Source of the DNA: Draconibacterium aestuarii
GTDB taxonomy: Bacteria > Bacteroidota > Bacteroidia > Bacteroidales > Prolixibacteraceae
NCBI GenBank assembly: GCA_026671195.1
Contig: JAPOHD010000012.1
Coordinates: forward strand, 1 to 64,000
Direction of reading: 5' to 3'
Length of the DNA: 64,000 nt
Part shown: positions 44,470-53,173 of the stretch, in pieces
How the letters are laid out: every line of letters starts with the position of its first letter
How positions within the stretch are numbered: position 1 is the stretch's first letter
Translations under genes and position numbers: made by a program
The notes under the pieces: model-generated
Database searches by the model: none
Told to the model about the DNA's origin: nothing
Seen by the model: the letters and a program-made list of their open reading frames with translations, nothing else

Positions 44470-46428
44470 ATGAATCTAAATATTAGGAAATCGCAAACTT
44501 GTGATATTGATTTTCTGGAAAAACTGGAAATAAATTCCTTTTCCCCCATTCAACAAAATTCAAAAATAAACATTAGAAGAAGTCTAAAAAGCAACTTTCA
44601 GGAAGTATTAATAGTAGATTCTGATGGAGTTAGCAGTACCTCATTAGGTGCTTTGGTGTTGTTTAAATATAAAAGTGCTTTGCGAATCTATTCGATAGCT
44701 ATTTTGCCCGAATACCAAAATATAGGTATTGGAAGCTATTTGGTTGATTATGTGAAGAATATGGCGAATGAGAATGAATATAAAAATATACTGATAGAAG
44801 TTGATGCCAAAAACAACAAACTAATCAATTGGTACAAAACGAATGGATTTAAGCAACTCTCGGTTCTTAAAGATTATTACGGAATTGGCGAAGATGCTTT
44901 AAAAATGGAATATAAATGCAAAGCCATTGATGCACGAAAAAAAACCAATAACTTAATTGTTATCAATCAACCTAATAAATGGTTGTTTCCCGATGTAAAT
45001 GCGAAAGTTATTTCGGTAAAAGAATACATAAGTAATCCAATTTATCATACATGCAGCGACTTTCGGATATTTAACCTTTGCAGTTCTTACAAATACCAGA
45101 GTTATGGCTATTATGTTTCGCTGCTGGCAGCTGCCCGGGGACACCGGGTTATCCCGAGTTCGGTTACCATCCGCGATTTTAAACTCCTGAATGTAATTCA
45201 TTCGGCAGCCTACGATATTGATGAAATAATAAACAAGGCGCTTGATAAAATAAAAGCCGATCGGTTTCATCTTAATATATATTTCGGACAAACGTCGGTA
45301 AAAGGAGTAAGCTCGCTTGTAAACAAACTCTACCAATTGTTTGAAGCACCACTTTTTGAGGTTGAATTTATTAAACACGACAAATGGATTATTAAGAATG
45401 TTAAGATATTAACGTTGAGCAAGATCCCTGATGACGAAATTGATTATATCTACGAATTTGCCCGTAAATATTTTAACAAACGACGCTTCAACAAAACCCG
45501 GATTATTAATTACAAATACGATATTGCTATTTTAACTGATCCAAACGAACCTACACCTCCATCCTGCAAAACTGGACTTCAGGAATTTAAAAATGCGGCC
45601 AACCGAAGAGGGCTGTATGCCGAGTTTATTACCAAGGCTGATTTTGATAAACTGAACGAATTTGATGCTCTTTTTATTAGAGAAACAACCAGTGTAAATA
45701 ACCACACGTATGAGTTTTCAAGAATGGCTTATGCCGAGGGACTTGTTGTGATCGACGATCCCTGGTCGATTTTACGTTGTTCGAATAAAATTTTTCAAAA
45801 TGAAATATTTCGAAAACATAAAATTTTAACACCGGAAACAATTGTTTTCACAAAAAATATTTTTGAGAAGAAAAGCCTTGATAACATGAATTTCCCTCTG
45901 GTATTAAAACAACCCGATAGTGCATTTTCGTTGGGAATTATAAAAGTTGACAACAAAGAGGAAGCTGTTGTTGCCTTAAACCAATTGTTTAAAAAATCGG
46001 ATATGGTTGTATGTCAGGAATTTCTTTATTCGGAGTACGACTGGAGAATTGGTGTTTTAGACAACGAACCACTTTTTGCCTGCAAATATTTTATGTCGAA
46101 AGGACACTGGCAAATTTATAACTGGAAAGGGGAGGAAGAAGATAATTCAGGCGATTCGGAAACGGTGGATATTTCTGCTGTACCTGAAGAAGTTATTAAA
46201 ATCGGCTTAAAAGCAGCCGCGTTAATTGGTGACGGTTTATACGGTGTTGATTTAAAGTTGGTAAACGGGAAAGTGTATGTTGTTGAAGTGAATGACAATC
46301 CGAATATTGATGCAGGTATTGAAGACTTTGTATTAAAGGAGAAGTTATACGATCAGATTATTGATTCGATTTATAATCGAATTGAAATTTCAAAAAATAT
46401 TCAGAAAATTAATTTCAGGCATAAGTAA
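44470..46428 (+). CDS. GNAT-RLAN-ATP-grasp (RimK-like) fusion ligase
   Basis: A 652-residue three-part protein. Residues ~1-150 are a GNAT acetyltransferase (acetyl-CoA loop YQNIGIGSYL near 98). Residues ~155-340 match the RLAN domain that precedes RimK-like ATP-grasp domains (LIVINQPNKWLFPDV, then SSYKYQSYGYYVSLLAAARGHRVIPS). Residues ~350-640 are an ATP-grasp ligase with FRKHKILTPETIV, LVLKQPDSAFSLGI, VCQEFLYSEYDWRIGV and the Mg-binding end VVEVNDNPNID. RimK enzymes add amino acids, often glutamate, to proteins or small molecules; the GNAT part may cap an amine. Substrate unknown. First of three co-directional genes with MgtC- and SET-domain proteins. Confidence 0.9.
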   Translation: MNLNIRKSQTCDIDFLEKLEINSFSPIQQNSKINIRRSLKSNFQEVLIVDSDGVSSTSLGALVLFKYKSALRIYSIAILPEYQNIGIGSYLVDYVKNMANENEYKNILIEVDAKNNKLINWYKTNGFKQLSVLKDYYGIGEDALKMEYKCKAIDARKKTNNLIVINQPNKWLFPDVNAKVISVKEYISNPIYHTCSDFRIFNLCSSYKYQSYGYYVSLLAAARGHRVIPSSVTIRDFKLLNVIHSAAYDIDEIINKALDKIKADRFHLNIYFGQTSVKGVSSLVNKLYQLFEAPLFEVEFIKHDKWIIKNVKILTLSKIPDDEIDYIYEFARKYFNKRRFNKTRIINYKYDIAILTDPNEPTPPSCKTGLQEFKNAANRRGLYAEFITKADFDKLNEFDALFIRETTSVNNHTYEFSRMAYAEGLVVIDDPWSILRCSNKIFQNEIFRKHKILTPETIVFTKNIFEKKSLDNMNFPLVLKQPDSAFSLGIIKVDNKEEAVVALNQLFKKSDMVVCQEFLYSEYDWRIGVLDNEPLFACKYFMSKGHWQIYNWKGEEEDNSGDSETVDISAVPEEVIKIGLKAAALIGDGLYGVDLKLVNGKVYVVEVNDNPNIDAGIEDFVLKEKLYDQIIDSIYNRIEISKNIQKINFRHK

Positions 46429-46461
46429 TTACTAACTAGTGATATCACGAAATAATATACA

Positions 46462-46935
46462 ATGATGGACTATATTTTTGATATAACCCCTTTGGAATTT
46501 AAAGGGTGTTTAATTTCTATTTTGTGTGGCTTCCTTATTGGTTTTGAAAGGCAATGGAATGGAAAACCGGCAGGAATCAGAACCAGCATACTTATTTGTC
46601 TTGGAGCCTATACGTTTGTGGCAATTGGTAATTATTACCAACCTTCTGTTGGATCGGTCCGATTGGTTGGGCAAATCGTAACAGGAGTTGGATTTATGGG
46701 TGGTGGTGTAATTCTTACGCGCGAAGGATTGGTGCAGGGTGTAACATCGGCTGCAATAATTTGGCTGCTGGCGGGTATCGGTTCTTTATGTGGCTTGCAG
46801 AATTATATTACAGCTTTGTGGCTTACCGGTTTTGCTATTACTGTACTACTGGGAATTACCATATTTGAAAATGTTATCGCTCAACTTAACCGGGGTGTAC
46901 ATCGAAAACAAAATAATACCAGTATAAAAAAATGA
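46462..46935 (+). CDS. MgtC/SapB-family membrane protein
   Basis: A 157-residue inner-membrane protein with about four helices. The family motif GFERQWNGKPAGIRTSILICLGA lies near residues 22-46, followed by GQIVTGVGFMGGG. Only the membrane part is present; the soluble C-terminal domain of Salmonella MgtC is absent, as in many small members. MgtC-like proteins are linked to Mg2+ stress and ATP synthase control. It lies 33 bp after the ATP-grasp gene and overlaps the SET gene by 4 bases (ATGA). Confidence 0.92.
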   Translation: MMDYIFDITPLEFKGCLISILCGFLIGFERQWNGKPAGIRTSILICLGAYTFVAIGNYYQPSVGSVRLVGQIVTGVGFMGGGVILTREGLVQGVTSAAIIWLLAGIGSLCGLQNYITALWLTGFAITVLLGITIFENVIAQLNRGVHRKQNNTSIKK

Positions 46936-47540
46936 TACATCCAAAAACTGAACTTCGGTTTATAAACAGTAACGTTGGATATGGTGTTGTGGCTACCGAA
47001 TTTATTCCTAAAGGTACAATTACCTGGGTATTAGATCAGCTTGACAGGGAGTTTAGCCTACACGAATTTGAATCAATGGACAGCATGTACAGGGAAATAC
47101 TCTATAACTATACTTTTCGGAATAATAAAGGAAATTATGTATTGTGTTGGGATCACGGACGATACATAAACCACAGCTTTAAATCCAACTGTCTTTCAAC
47201 TGCATACGACTTTGAAATAGCCATAAAAGATATTCATCCGGGAGAACAGTTAACTGATGATTATGGCTATTTGAATATTGTAGAACCTTTCAGAGCTTTC
47301 GACGAAGGAACTAAACGTAAGATCGTGTATCCCAACGATTTGTTAAAGTACGCAAAATGTTGGGATCGTAAAATATTCAGGGTGTTCGGAAAAATTCCTA
47401 AGCTAGACCAACCATTACGGGAACTAATTACAAAAAGTACGTGGGACGAAATTATTGCAGTTTGTGAAGGACGAAAAGAGATGGATTCAATAGGTAAAAA
47501 TTATTATAACGACAAAAATACAAACGGAAATTTTTATTAG
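46932..47540 (+). CDS. SET-domain protein lysine methyltransferase-like
   Basis: A 202-residue cytoplasmic SET protein. GYGVVATEFIPKGT near 17 (SAM-binding start), INHSFKSNC near 76 and the catalytic Tyr region GEQLTDDYGYLN near 103 are the diagnostic SET motifs. A post-SET-like tail has WDRKIFRVFG. Bacterial SET proteins methylate lysines in ribosomal or other proteins. Overlap with the MgtC-like gene and linkage to the ATP-grasp ligase suggest a protein-modification unit (inference). Confidence 0.9.
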   Translation: MIHPKTELRFINSNVGYGVVATEFIPKGTITWVLDQLDREFSLHEFESMDSMYREILYNYTFRNNKGNYVLCWDHGRYINHSFKSNCLSTAYDFEIAIKDIHPGEQLTDDYGYLNIVEPFRAFDEGTKRKIVYPNDLLKYAKCWDRKIFRVFGKIPKLDQPLRELITKSTWDEIIAVCEGRKEMDSIGKNYYNDKNTNGNFY

Positions 47541-47714
47541 TCAGAGCTTCTAACCGTAAGATAATTTTGAGGAATAACTAGTGATCATTTAGAATATTAA
47601 TTGGTTATATTCATTTAAAATTATTGAATAAGGAATGATTTTTTACTATCCGATGATGGAATTCTAGCTGTAACTGCACAATTTCAACTGAAAATTCATC
47701 GAATAAAAAAGTTG

Positions 47715-47749
47715 TGAAACACCTCGTCAGCTTGCTGTGGGGAGTTTCA
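47715..47749. repeat. Long imperfect hairpin in the gap before the DUF1080 gene
   Basis: Nested inverted repeat TGAAAC..CCTC..CAGC-TT-GCTG..GGGG..GTTTCA with only small internal mismatches. It lies 175 bp after the SET gene and has no U tract. It could end or protect that transcript, or be a repeat remnant. The surrounding gap (47541-47917, 377 bp) otherwise holds the promoter region described at 47811 and no ORF. Confidence 0.55.
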
Positions 47750-47810
47750 TTGTGTTATGAACTTACGAATGCATATTGCATTTTAAACTGTAGATAAGTT
47801 TATAAATCTG

Positions 47811-47851
47811 TTGCGAAACATCTACTTCGCAATAAAAAAATATTAAATTTG
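47811..47851 (+). promoter_or_regulatory. Candidate promoter and operator of the DUF1080 locus
   Basis: The inverted repeat TTGCGAA (47811-47817) / TTCGCAA (47826-47832) with an 8-base centre lies just upstream of TAAATTTG (47844-47851), an exact -7 consensus. Expected start of transcription is near 47858, giving a ~60-base leader that contains a further small palindrome CGTGTTCGTACACG (47859-47872). Confidence 0.45.
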
Positions 47852-47917
47852 CGGTCGTCGTGTTCGTACACGGCAAATAATTTGAATCGACACAAATAAA
47901 CTTAAATCAATTAAATA

Positions 47918-49258
47918 ATGAGAAAATCTATTTCTTTTTTTATGCTATTCCTGTTGATTATGAGCGGAGTAGCTGTTGCTCAGGATGGCTGGGTAAATTT
48001 GTTCAACGGAAAAAACCTTGATGGTTGGAAACAGTTAAATGGTGAAGCAAAGTACGAAGTAGTTGACGGCGTCATCGTAGGAACTACAGTGCTAAACACC
48101 CCAAACTCATTTTTATGTACCGAGAAAAATTATTCCGATTTTGTTTTTGAGGTGGAATTGCTGGTTGAACCTGAAATGAATTCGGGAATCCAGTTTCGCA
48201 GCGAAAGTAAACCAGATTACAACAACGGCCGTGTACATGGTTACCAGTGCGAAGTAGATCCTTCAGATCGTGCATGGAGTGCTGGTATTTATGATGAAGC
48301 CCGTCGTGGCTGGTTGTACCCGCTTACTTTAAATCCTCAGGCTCAACCGGCCCTGAAAATTGGGAAATGGAATAAATACCGTATTGAATGTATCGGAAAT
48401 TCGATTCGCACCTGGTTAAACGATATTCCTTGTGCTCACCTGATTGACGATATGACATCAGAAGGTTTTATTGCCCTGCAGGTTCATGGAATTGGTAATA
48501 ATAAAGAAAAAGAAGGCCATCAGATTAAGTGGAGGAACATTCGGATTAAAACTGAAAATCTGGAACCGGCTTTTTATGCTGATATTCATGTCGAGAACAT
48601 GGTTGCAAATAACTTGTGTGAAGTTGAAAAAAAGCAAGGATTTAAATTATTGTTCGATGGTGTTTCAACCGATCAGTGGAAGAGCGCTAAAACAGGAAAA
48701 TTTCCTGAAAGTGGCTGGGAAGTAAAAGACGGCGTACTTTCGGTAATCAGTAAAACAGTTGAACCCAACCGTGGAGGCGATATTATTACCAAAGAAGAGT
48801 TTGGCCCGTTTGAATTAAAATTTGATTTTAAACTGTCGGAGGGCGCAAACAGCGGTGTAAAATACGGAATTGGCAATAACGGCCCCGGTTTAGGACTGGA
48901 GTACCAAATTCTGGATGATGAAAAACATCCGGATGCAAAAAATGGTGTTGTTGGAAACAGAACACTGGCTTCATTGTACGATTTGATCCCATCGGAAAAG
49001 GAAAAAAGATTCCTGAAAAAAATTGGAGAATGGAACCGCGGTCGAATTGTTGTTTACCCGTGCGGTACCGTTCAGCATTGGCTTAATGGTAAAAAGGTAG
49101 TGGAGTACGAGCGTGGAAGTAATATTTATAAGGCGCTTGTGGCACGAAGCAAATATGAAAAATACGAAGGATTTGGATTAGCAGAAAAAGGTCCAGTTTT
49201 ACTGCAGGATCACCAGGACAATGTAAGTTTCAGAAGTATTAAAATCAGAGAATTGTAA
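47918..49258 (+). CDS. Exported protein with two DUF1080 (3-keto-disaccharide hydrolase-like) domains
   Basis: A 446-residue exported protein. Signal peptide MRKSISFFMLFLLIMSGVAVAQ. The first DUF1080 jellyroll domain begins GWVNLFNGKNLDGWKQ (about 25-210) and the second GFKLLFDGVSTDQWKS (about 240-445); both have the MNSGIQFRSE / ANSGVKYGI motif and a W-N-x-x-R segment (GKWNKYRIEC, GEWNRGRIVV). DUF1080 proteins act on 3-keto glycosides made by Gfo/Idh/MocA oxidoreductases (hydrolysis, elimination or hydration). First gene of the larger sugar locus. Confidence 0.9.
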   Translation: MRKSISFFMLFLLIMSGVAVAQDGWVNLFNGKNLDGWKQLNGEAKYEVVDGVIVGTTVLNTPNSFLCTEKNYSDFVFEVELLVEPEMNSGIQFRSESKPDYNNGRVHGYQCEVDPSDRAWSAGIYDEARRGWLYPLTLNPQAQPALKIGKWNKYRIECIGNSIRTWLNDIPCAHLIDDMTSEGFIALQVHGIGNNKEKEGHQIKWRNIRIKTENLEPAFYADIHVENMVANNLCEVEKKQGFKLLFDGVSTDQWKSAKTGKFPESGWEVKDGVLSVISKTVEPNRGGDIITKEEFGPFELKFDFKLSEGANSGVKYGIGNNGPGLGLEYQILDDEKHPDAKNGVVGNRTLASLYDLIPSEKEKRFLKKIGEWNRGRIVVYPCGTVQHWLNGKKVVEYERGSNIYKALVARSKYEKYEGFGLAEKGPVLLQDHQDNVSFRSIKIREL

Positions 49259-49261
49259 GGT

Positions 49262-50101
49262 ATGACTACCCGAAGAAGTTTTTTTAAGATAGCCGGAATG
49301 GGAATTGCTGCAAGTGCAGTTCCAAACCTGCTAAGTGCATCAGAAATCAGTGCAGGAAAAGTAAAAACACCATTTAGTTTTAATTTGGGGGTTGCATCGT
49401 ATACGCTTCGTAATTTTTCAACCGATGTGGCACTGGATATGACCCTTCGTTCAGGAGTAAAACGTATTGCATTTAAAAGCATGCATTTGCCTTTGGAAGC
49501 CGACAAACCTGCAATTGACAAAGCAGTTGCTTTATGTAAAAGTAAAGGTATTACCTTGTATGGTGCCGGGGTTATTTATATGAAAACCAAAGAGCAGGTT
49601 GATCAGGCCTTTGAATATGCAAAAATGGCTAACCTGGATATGATTATTGGTGTGCCTAATCACGAGCTGTTGGAGTACGTTGAAGGAAAGGTCAAAGAAT
49701 ACGATATTAAACTGGCCATACATAATCATGGCCCGGGCGATAAACTGTATCCCAGTGCAGAGAGCGCCTATGTACTCATAAAAAACATGGATAAACGCAT
49801 GGGATTATGCATTGACATTGGACATACCAAACGTATTGGCCGTAATCCTGAACAGGATGTAAAAGACTTTTTCGACCGTGTATTTGATATTCATATCAAA
49901 GATGTTACAAAAGCGGAACACGATGGTCAAACCTGTATAATTGGGAGAGGTGTAATCGATTTTCCTGCATTTTTAAACGCAGTGGTAAAATTAGGTTATA
50001 AAGGAACCCTTGCACTTGAATATGAGGCTGAAAAAGAGGATCCACTTCCGGGGATGATGGAAAGTTTTGGTTATGTAAAGGGAATTTTAGCTACAATGTA
50101 A
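49262..50101 (+). CDS. Tat-exported sugar isomerase/epimerase family protein
   Basis: A 279-residue TIM-barrel protein of the AP-endonuclease-2-like family. Twin-arginine start TTRRSFFKIAGMG, so it acts in the periplasm, unlike the cytoplasmic paralogue at 9256. Motifs: LGVASYTLRNF near 42, AIHNHGPGDKLYP near 157, LCIDIGHTKRIG near 181, FDIHIKDVTKAEHDGQ near 210, LALEYEAEKEDP near 258. It starts 3 bases after the DUF1080 stop. Could be an isomerase or a 3-keto-glycoside lyase. Confidence 0.88.
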   Translation: MTTRRSFFKIAGMGIAASAVPNLLSASEISAGKVKTPFSFNLGVASYTLRNFSTDVALDMTLRSGVKRIAFKSMHLPLEADKPAIDKAVALCKSKGITLYGAGVIYMKTKEQVDQAFEYAKMANLDMIIGVPNHELLEYVEGKVKEYDIKLAIHNHGPGDKLYPSAESAYVLIKNMDKRMGLCIDIGHTKRIGRNPEQDVKDFFDRVFDIHIKDVTKAEHDGQTCIIGRGVIDFPAFLNAVVKLGYKGTLALEYEAEKEDPLPGMMESFGYVKGILATM

Positions 50102-50120
50102 ACTATTTAAAACTAGTATA

Positions 50121-51461
50121 ATGTCAAATAGAAGAGACTTCTTAAAGAAAATGTCAGCCGGTGCAGCCGGTGTTGCAGTGGGCGGAACAGCCATGGGAAT
50201 GTCGGCAAAAAGTTACAGTAAAATTATTGGTGCCAACGATCGTATTCATGTTGCTATTTTAGGACTTGGCCGTCGTTTAGGTGCTTATTACGAGCCAGTT
50301 GCCCGCAAAGAGTTCAACGTTGAGTTGATGTATCTGTGCGATGTGATGAAAAGTCAGCGTGAATCGGCTGCTAAAAAATTTTCGAAACACATTGATTATG
50401 CACCAAAACTGGAAAACGATTTTCGTAAAATAATCGATGATTCAAATGTTGATGCCATTATAAATGCTACACCTGACCACTGGCATGCTCCTGCATCGAT
50501 AATGGCTATTAAAGCCGGAAAACATGTTTATGTTGAAAAACCCTGTAGCCATAATATGCACGAAAGTGAGCTACTTGTTGCTGCACAGAAAAAATACAAC
50601 AAGGTGGTACAAATGGGTAATCAGCAGCGTTCGTCGGGTCACACACAGGAAATAATAAAAGAAATTCACAACGGAATAATTGGAACTCCATACAAAGCTC
50701 TGGCATTTTACACCAATACAAGAGGGGAAGTTCCTGTACAGAAAAAGGTACCTGTACGAGAAGGTTTAGACTGGGATTTGTTCCAGGGACCCGCACCGCG
50801 TCGCGATTATACAGAGGAAACATGGGATTACAACTGGCACTGGTACGGTTGGGATTTTGGTACCGCTGAATCGGGGAATAATGGAACGCACGAGTTGGAT
50901 GTAGCACGTTGGGCACTTCAGGTAAATTATCCTACCCGAGTTGACGTGCAGGCAGCTAAACGTCATTTTATAAATGATGGCTGGGAAATGTACGATACCA
51001 TGTTTGCTACCTTTAATTTTGGCAATGATACCGTAATAAATTGGGATGGTAAAAGTCGCAATGGTTACGACACCTATGGTGGTGGACGTGGTACTATCAT
51101 TTATGGAAGCGAGGGCTCAGTATTTGTCGATCGTGGAAAATATATCCTGTTCGACAGGAACGGTAAAAAAATTAAAGACAATAAATCAACATCGAACGAA
51201 GCCGGTACTGCTCTTGGTGGTGGTGGCGACATGACAACTACACACGTTGGCAACTGGTTTGAAACAATTCGCGGAAAAGGTAAACTGAATTCGCACATTG
51301 CTGAAGGTGTAATCAGCCAGGCAATGGTACATTATTCAAATGTTGCTTACCGTATTGGTCACGGTTTCGATGTAAATGATCAGTCGGGCAGAATGTTTGA
51401 TCGTGAAGCCATGAAACTTTGGGGCAGGGAATACGAACCTGGTTGGGAACCAACATTGTAA
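50121..51461 (+). CDS. Tat-exported Gfo/Idh/MocA oxidoreductase 1
   Basis: A 446-residue exported NAD(P)-dependent sugar dehydrogenase. Twin-arginine signal NRRDFLKKMSAGAAG. Rossmann glycines in VAILGLGRRLGAYY near 48; catalytic Lys in HVYVEKPCSHN near 138; YNWHWYGWDFGTAESGNNGTHELD near 240. It follows the isomerase by 19 bp and is followed by a likely terminator, so DUF1080-isomerase-oxidoreductase form one unit. Confidence 0.9.
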   Translation: MSNRRDFLKKMSAGAAGVAVGGTAMGMSAKSYSKIIGANDRIHVAILGLGRRLGAYYEPVARKEFNVELMYLCDVMKSQRESAAKKFSKHIDYAPKLENDFRKIIDDSNVDAIINATPDHWHAPASIMAIKAGKHVYVEKPCSHNMHESELLVAAQKKYNKVVQMGNQQRSSGHTQEIIKEIHNGIIGTPYKALAFYTNTRGEVPVQKKVPVREGLDWDLFQGPAPRRDYTEETWDYNWHWYGWDFGTAESGNNGTHELDVARWALQVNYPTRVDVQAAKRHFINDGWEMYDTMFATFNFGNDTVINWDGKSRNGYDTYGGGRGTIIYGSEGSVFVDRGKYILFDRNGKKIKDNKSTSNEAGTALGGGGDMTTTHVGNWFETIRGKGKLNSHIAEGVISQAMVHYSNVAYRIGHGFDVNDQSGRMFDREAMKLWGREYEPGWEPTL

Positions 51462-51495
51462 ATAACAATAACTTCTATTTCAAATAGAAATAATT

Positions 51496-51528
51496 GAGAA
51501 GGGATTTTCGAAAGGAGATCCTTTCTTT
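51496..51528 (+). terminator. Probable terminator after the first oxidoreductase
   Basis: GAGAAGGGAT (51496-51505) pairs with ATCCTTTCTT (51518-51527) through 10 bp with two G-U pairs, 12-base loop, T-rich 3' arm and tail. It suggests the next oxidoreductase has its own promoter in the 172-bp gap. Confidence 0.45.
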
Positions 51529-51633
51529 TAACTTCAATATTATGGAATGTTCTGCTAAAATTGGTTGTTTTAGCGTTAGAAGACAGGAACCCAGATCAGT
51601 AGGCATTCTTTCAACTTTTAACTTTAACAGTAT

Positions 51634-53079
51634 ATGACTTCAAGAAGAAAGTTCATAAAAAAAACGGCAGCATCAATAGGAGCATTAACTATTGTTCCAG
51701 CCCATGTTCTTTTTGCTAAGGACGAAATCAGAAATGCAGCTGGCGCAGTAATTCGCTCGCGCGTTGTGGCTCCCAGCGACAAAGTAAATATGGCTTTTTG
51801 CGGAATCGGTAACCGCGGAGGAGAGATTTTCAGGGCATTCAATAAAACAGGCTTGGTAAATACAACCGTTTTATGCGATGTGGATATGGGTGCAAAACAC
51901 ACCCTGAAAAACATGAACGCGTATCCAAAAGCAAAACGTTTTCAGGATTTTAGAGAAATGTTTGATAAAGCCAGCAAGGATTTCGATGCAGTGAGTGTAG
52001 GAACTCCCGACTTTTCGCATTTTCCGATTACAATTTTGGCCATGTCGATGGGCAAACACGTGTATGTTGAAAAGCCTTTAACACGTACTTTTCACGAATC
52101 AGAATTGTTGATTAATGCTGCCAAAAAATACAAAGTGGCAACTCAGATGGGTAACCAGGGACACTCTGAAGCAAACTATTTTCAGTTTAAGGCCTGGGTA
52201 GATGCAGGGATCATTAAAGATGTGACAAAAATTACGGCACACATGAATGGCCGCCGTCGCTGGCATGGTTGGGATACCAGCATGAGCGAATTCCCCGTAA
52301 ATCCAACTATTCCTGAAACACTTGATTGGGATACATGGTTAATGGCTGCAAAAGAACATGGTTACCACGAAGATTTTGTAAACGGACAGTGGCGCTGCTG
52401 GTACGAACACGGTATGGGGGCTCTTGGCGACTGGGGGGCACATATTATGGATACCGCTCACGAGTTTCTTGAGTTAGGATTGCCATACGAAGTGGACCCG
52501 ATAAAAATTGAAGGACACAACAAGTTATTCTTTCCGCAAGCATCAACATTGGCTTTTAAATTTCCGAAACGCAAAAAAATGCCTGCCTGTACAATTACAT
52601 GGTATGATGGAATGGATAATATTCCGCAAGTGCCGGAAGGCTATGGCGAACTGGAGGTTGATCCAAATATTCCACCTGCAAGTAACGGTGTTATGCAACC
52701 TGCCAAATTAGGAGCCGGTAAAGAGATTTACGGTAAAGACCTAACTTTTAAAGGAGGTTCGCACGGAAGTACTTTAAGCATCATTCCTGAGGAAGCAGCA
52801 AAAGATATGGAATCGAAATTACCTGAGGTTCCTAAAAGTCCTTCAAACCATTTCGAAAATTTTGTGAAGGCGGCAAAGGGAGAAGAAAAAACACGTTCTC
52901 CATTCGAAGTTTCGGCTCCGTTAAGCCAGGTATTTTGTTTGGGAACAATTGCCCAGCGATTGAATACAAAAATTGAATTCGACCGCAAATCCAAAACAAT
53001 TACCAATAACAAAGTGGCAAACGATTTATTGATTGGAACACCTCCGCGAAAAGGCTGGGAAGAGTTTTATAAACTGTAG
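51634..53079 (+). CDS. Tat-exported Gfo/Idh/MocA oxidoreductase 2
   Basis: A 481-residue exported sugar oxidoreductase. Twin-arginine signal TSRRKFIKKTAASIGAL. Rossmann motif MAFCGIGNRGGE near 54; catalytic Lys in HVYVEKPLTRTFHE near 145; MGNQGHSEAN near 170; GMGALGDWGAHIMD near 263, the usual segment near the C-domain active site. Longer than its paralogues by ~35 residues, with an insertion around 325-375 (PQVPEGYGELEVDPN). Confidence 0.9.
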   Translation: MTSRRKFIKKTAASIGALTIVPAHVLFAKDEIRNAAGAVIRSRVVAPSDKVNMAFCGIGNRGGEIFRAFNKTGLVNTTVLCDVDMGAKHTLKNMNAYPKAKRFQDFREMFDKASKDFDAVSVGTPDFSHFPITILAMSMGKHVYVEKPLTRTFHESELLINAAKKYKVATQMGNQGHSEANYFQFKAWVDAGIIKDVTKITAHMNGRRRWHGWDTSMSEFPVNPTIPETLDWDTWLMAAKEHGYHEDFVNGQWRCWYEHGMGALGDWGAHIMDTAHEFLELGLPYEVDPIKIEGHNKLFFPQASTLAFKFPKRKKMPACTITWYDGMDNIPQVPEGYGELEVDPNIPPASNGVMQPAKLGAGKEIYGKDLTFKGGSHGSTLSIIPEEAAKDMESKLPEVPKSPSNHFENFVKAAKGEEKTRSPFEVSAPLSQVFCLGTIAQRLNTKIEFDRKSKTITNNKVANDLLIGTPPRKGWEEFYKL

Positions 53080-53103
53080 ATTCCAATTTATTTAGAATAT
53101 TGT

Positions 53104-53137
53104 AAACTCTCTGTTAGTTATTAACAGGGAGTTTTTT
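53104..53137 (+). terminator. Intrinsic terminator after oxidoreductase 2
   Basis: AAACTCTCTGTTA (53104-53116) pairs with TAACAGGGAGTTT (53122-53134) with a 5-base loop and one mismatch, followed by a T run. It starts 25 bp after the stop. Confidence 0.82.
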
Positions 53138-53173
53138 ATTTTTACTAGTTATAACTGAATAATAGAACTTATA

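Noticed and set aside
47715-47749. Intrinsic terminator for the SET gene
   Set aside because: Strong hairpin but no U tract and 175 bp from the stop; listed only as a hairpin repeat.
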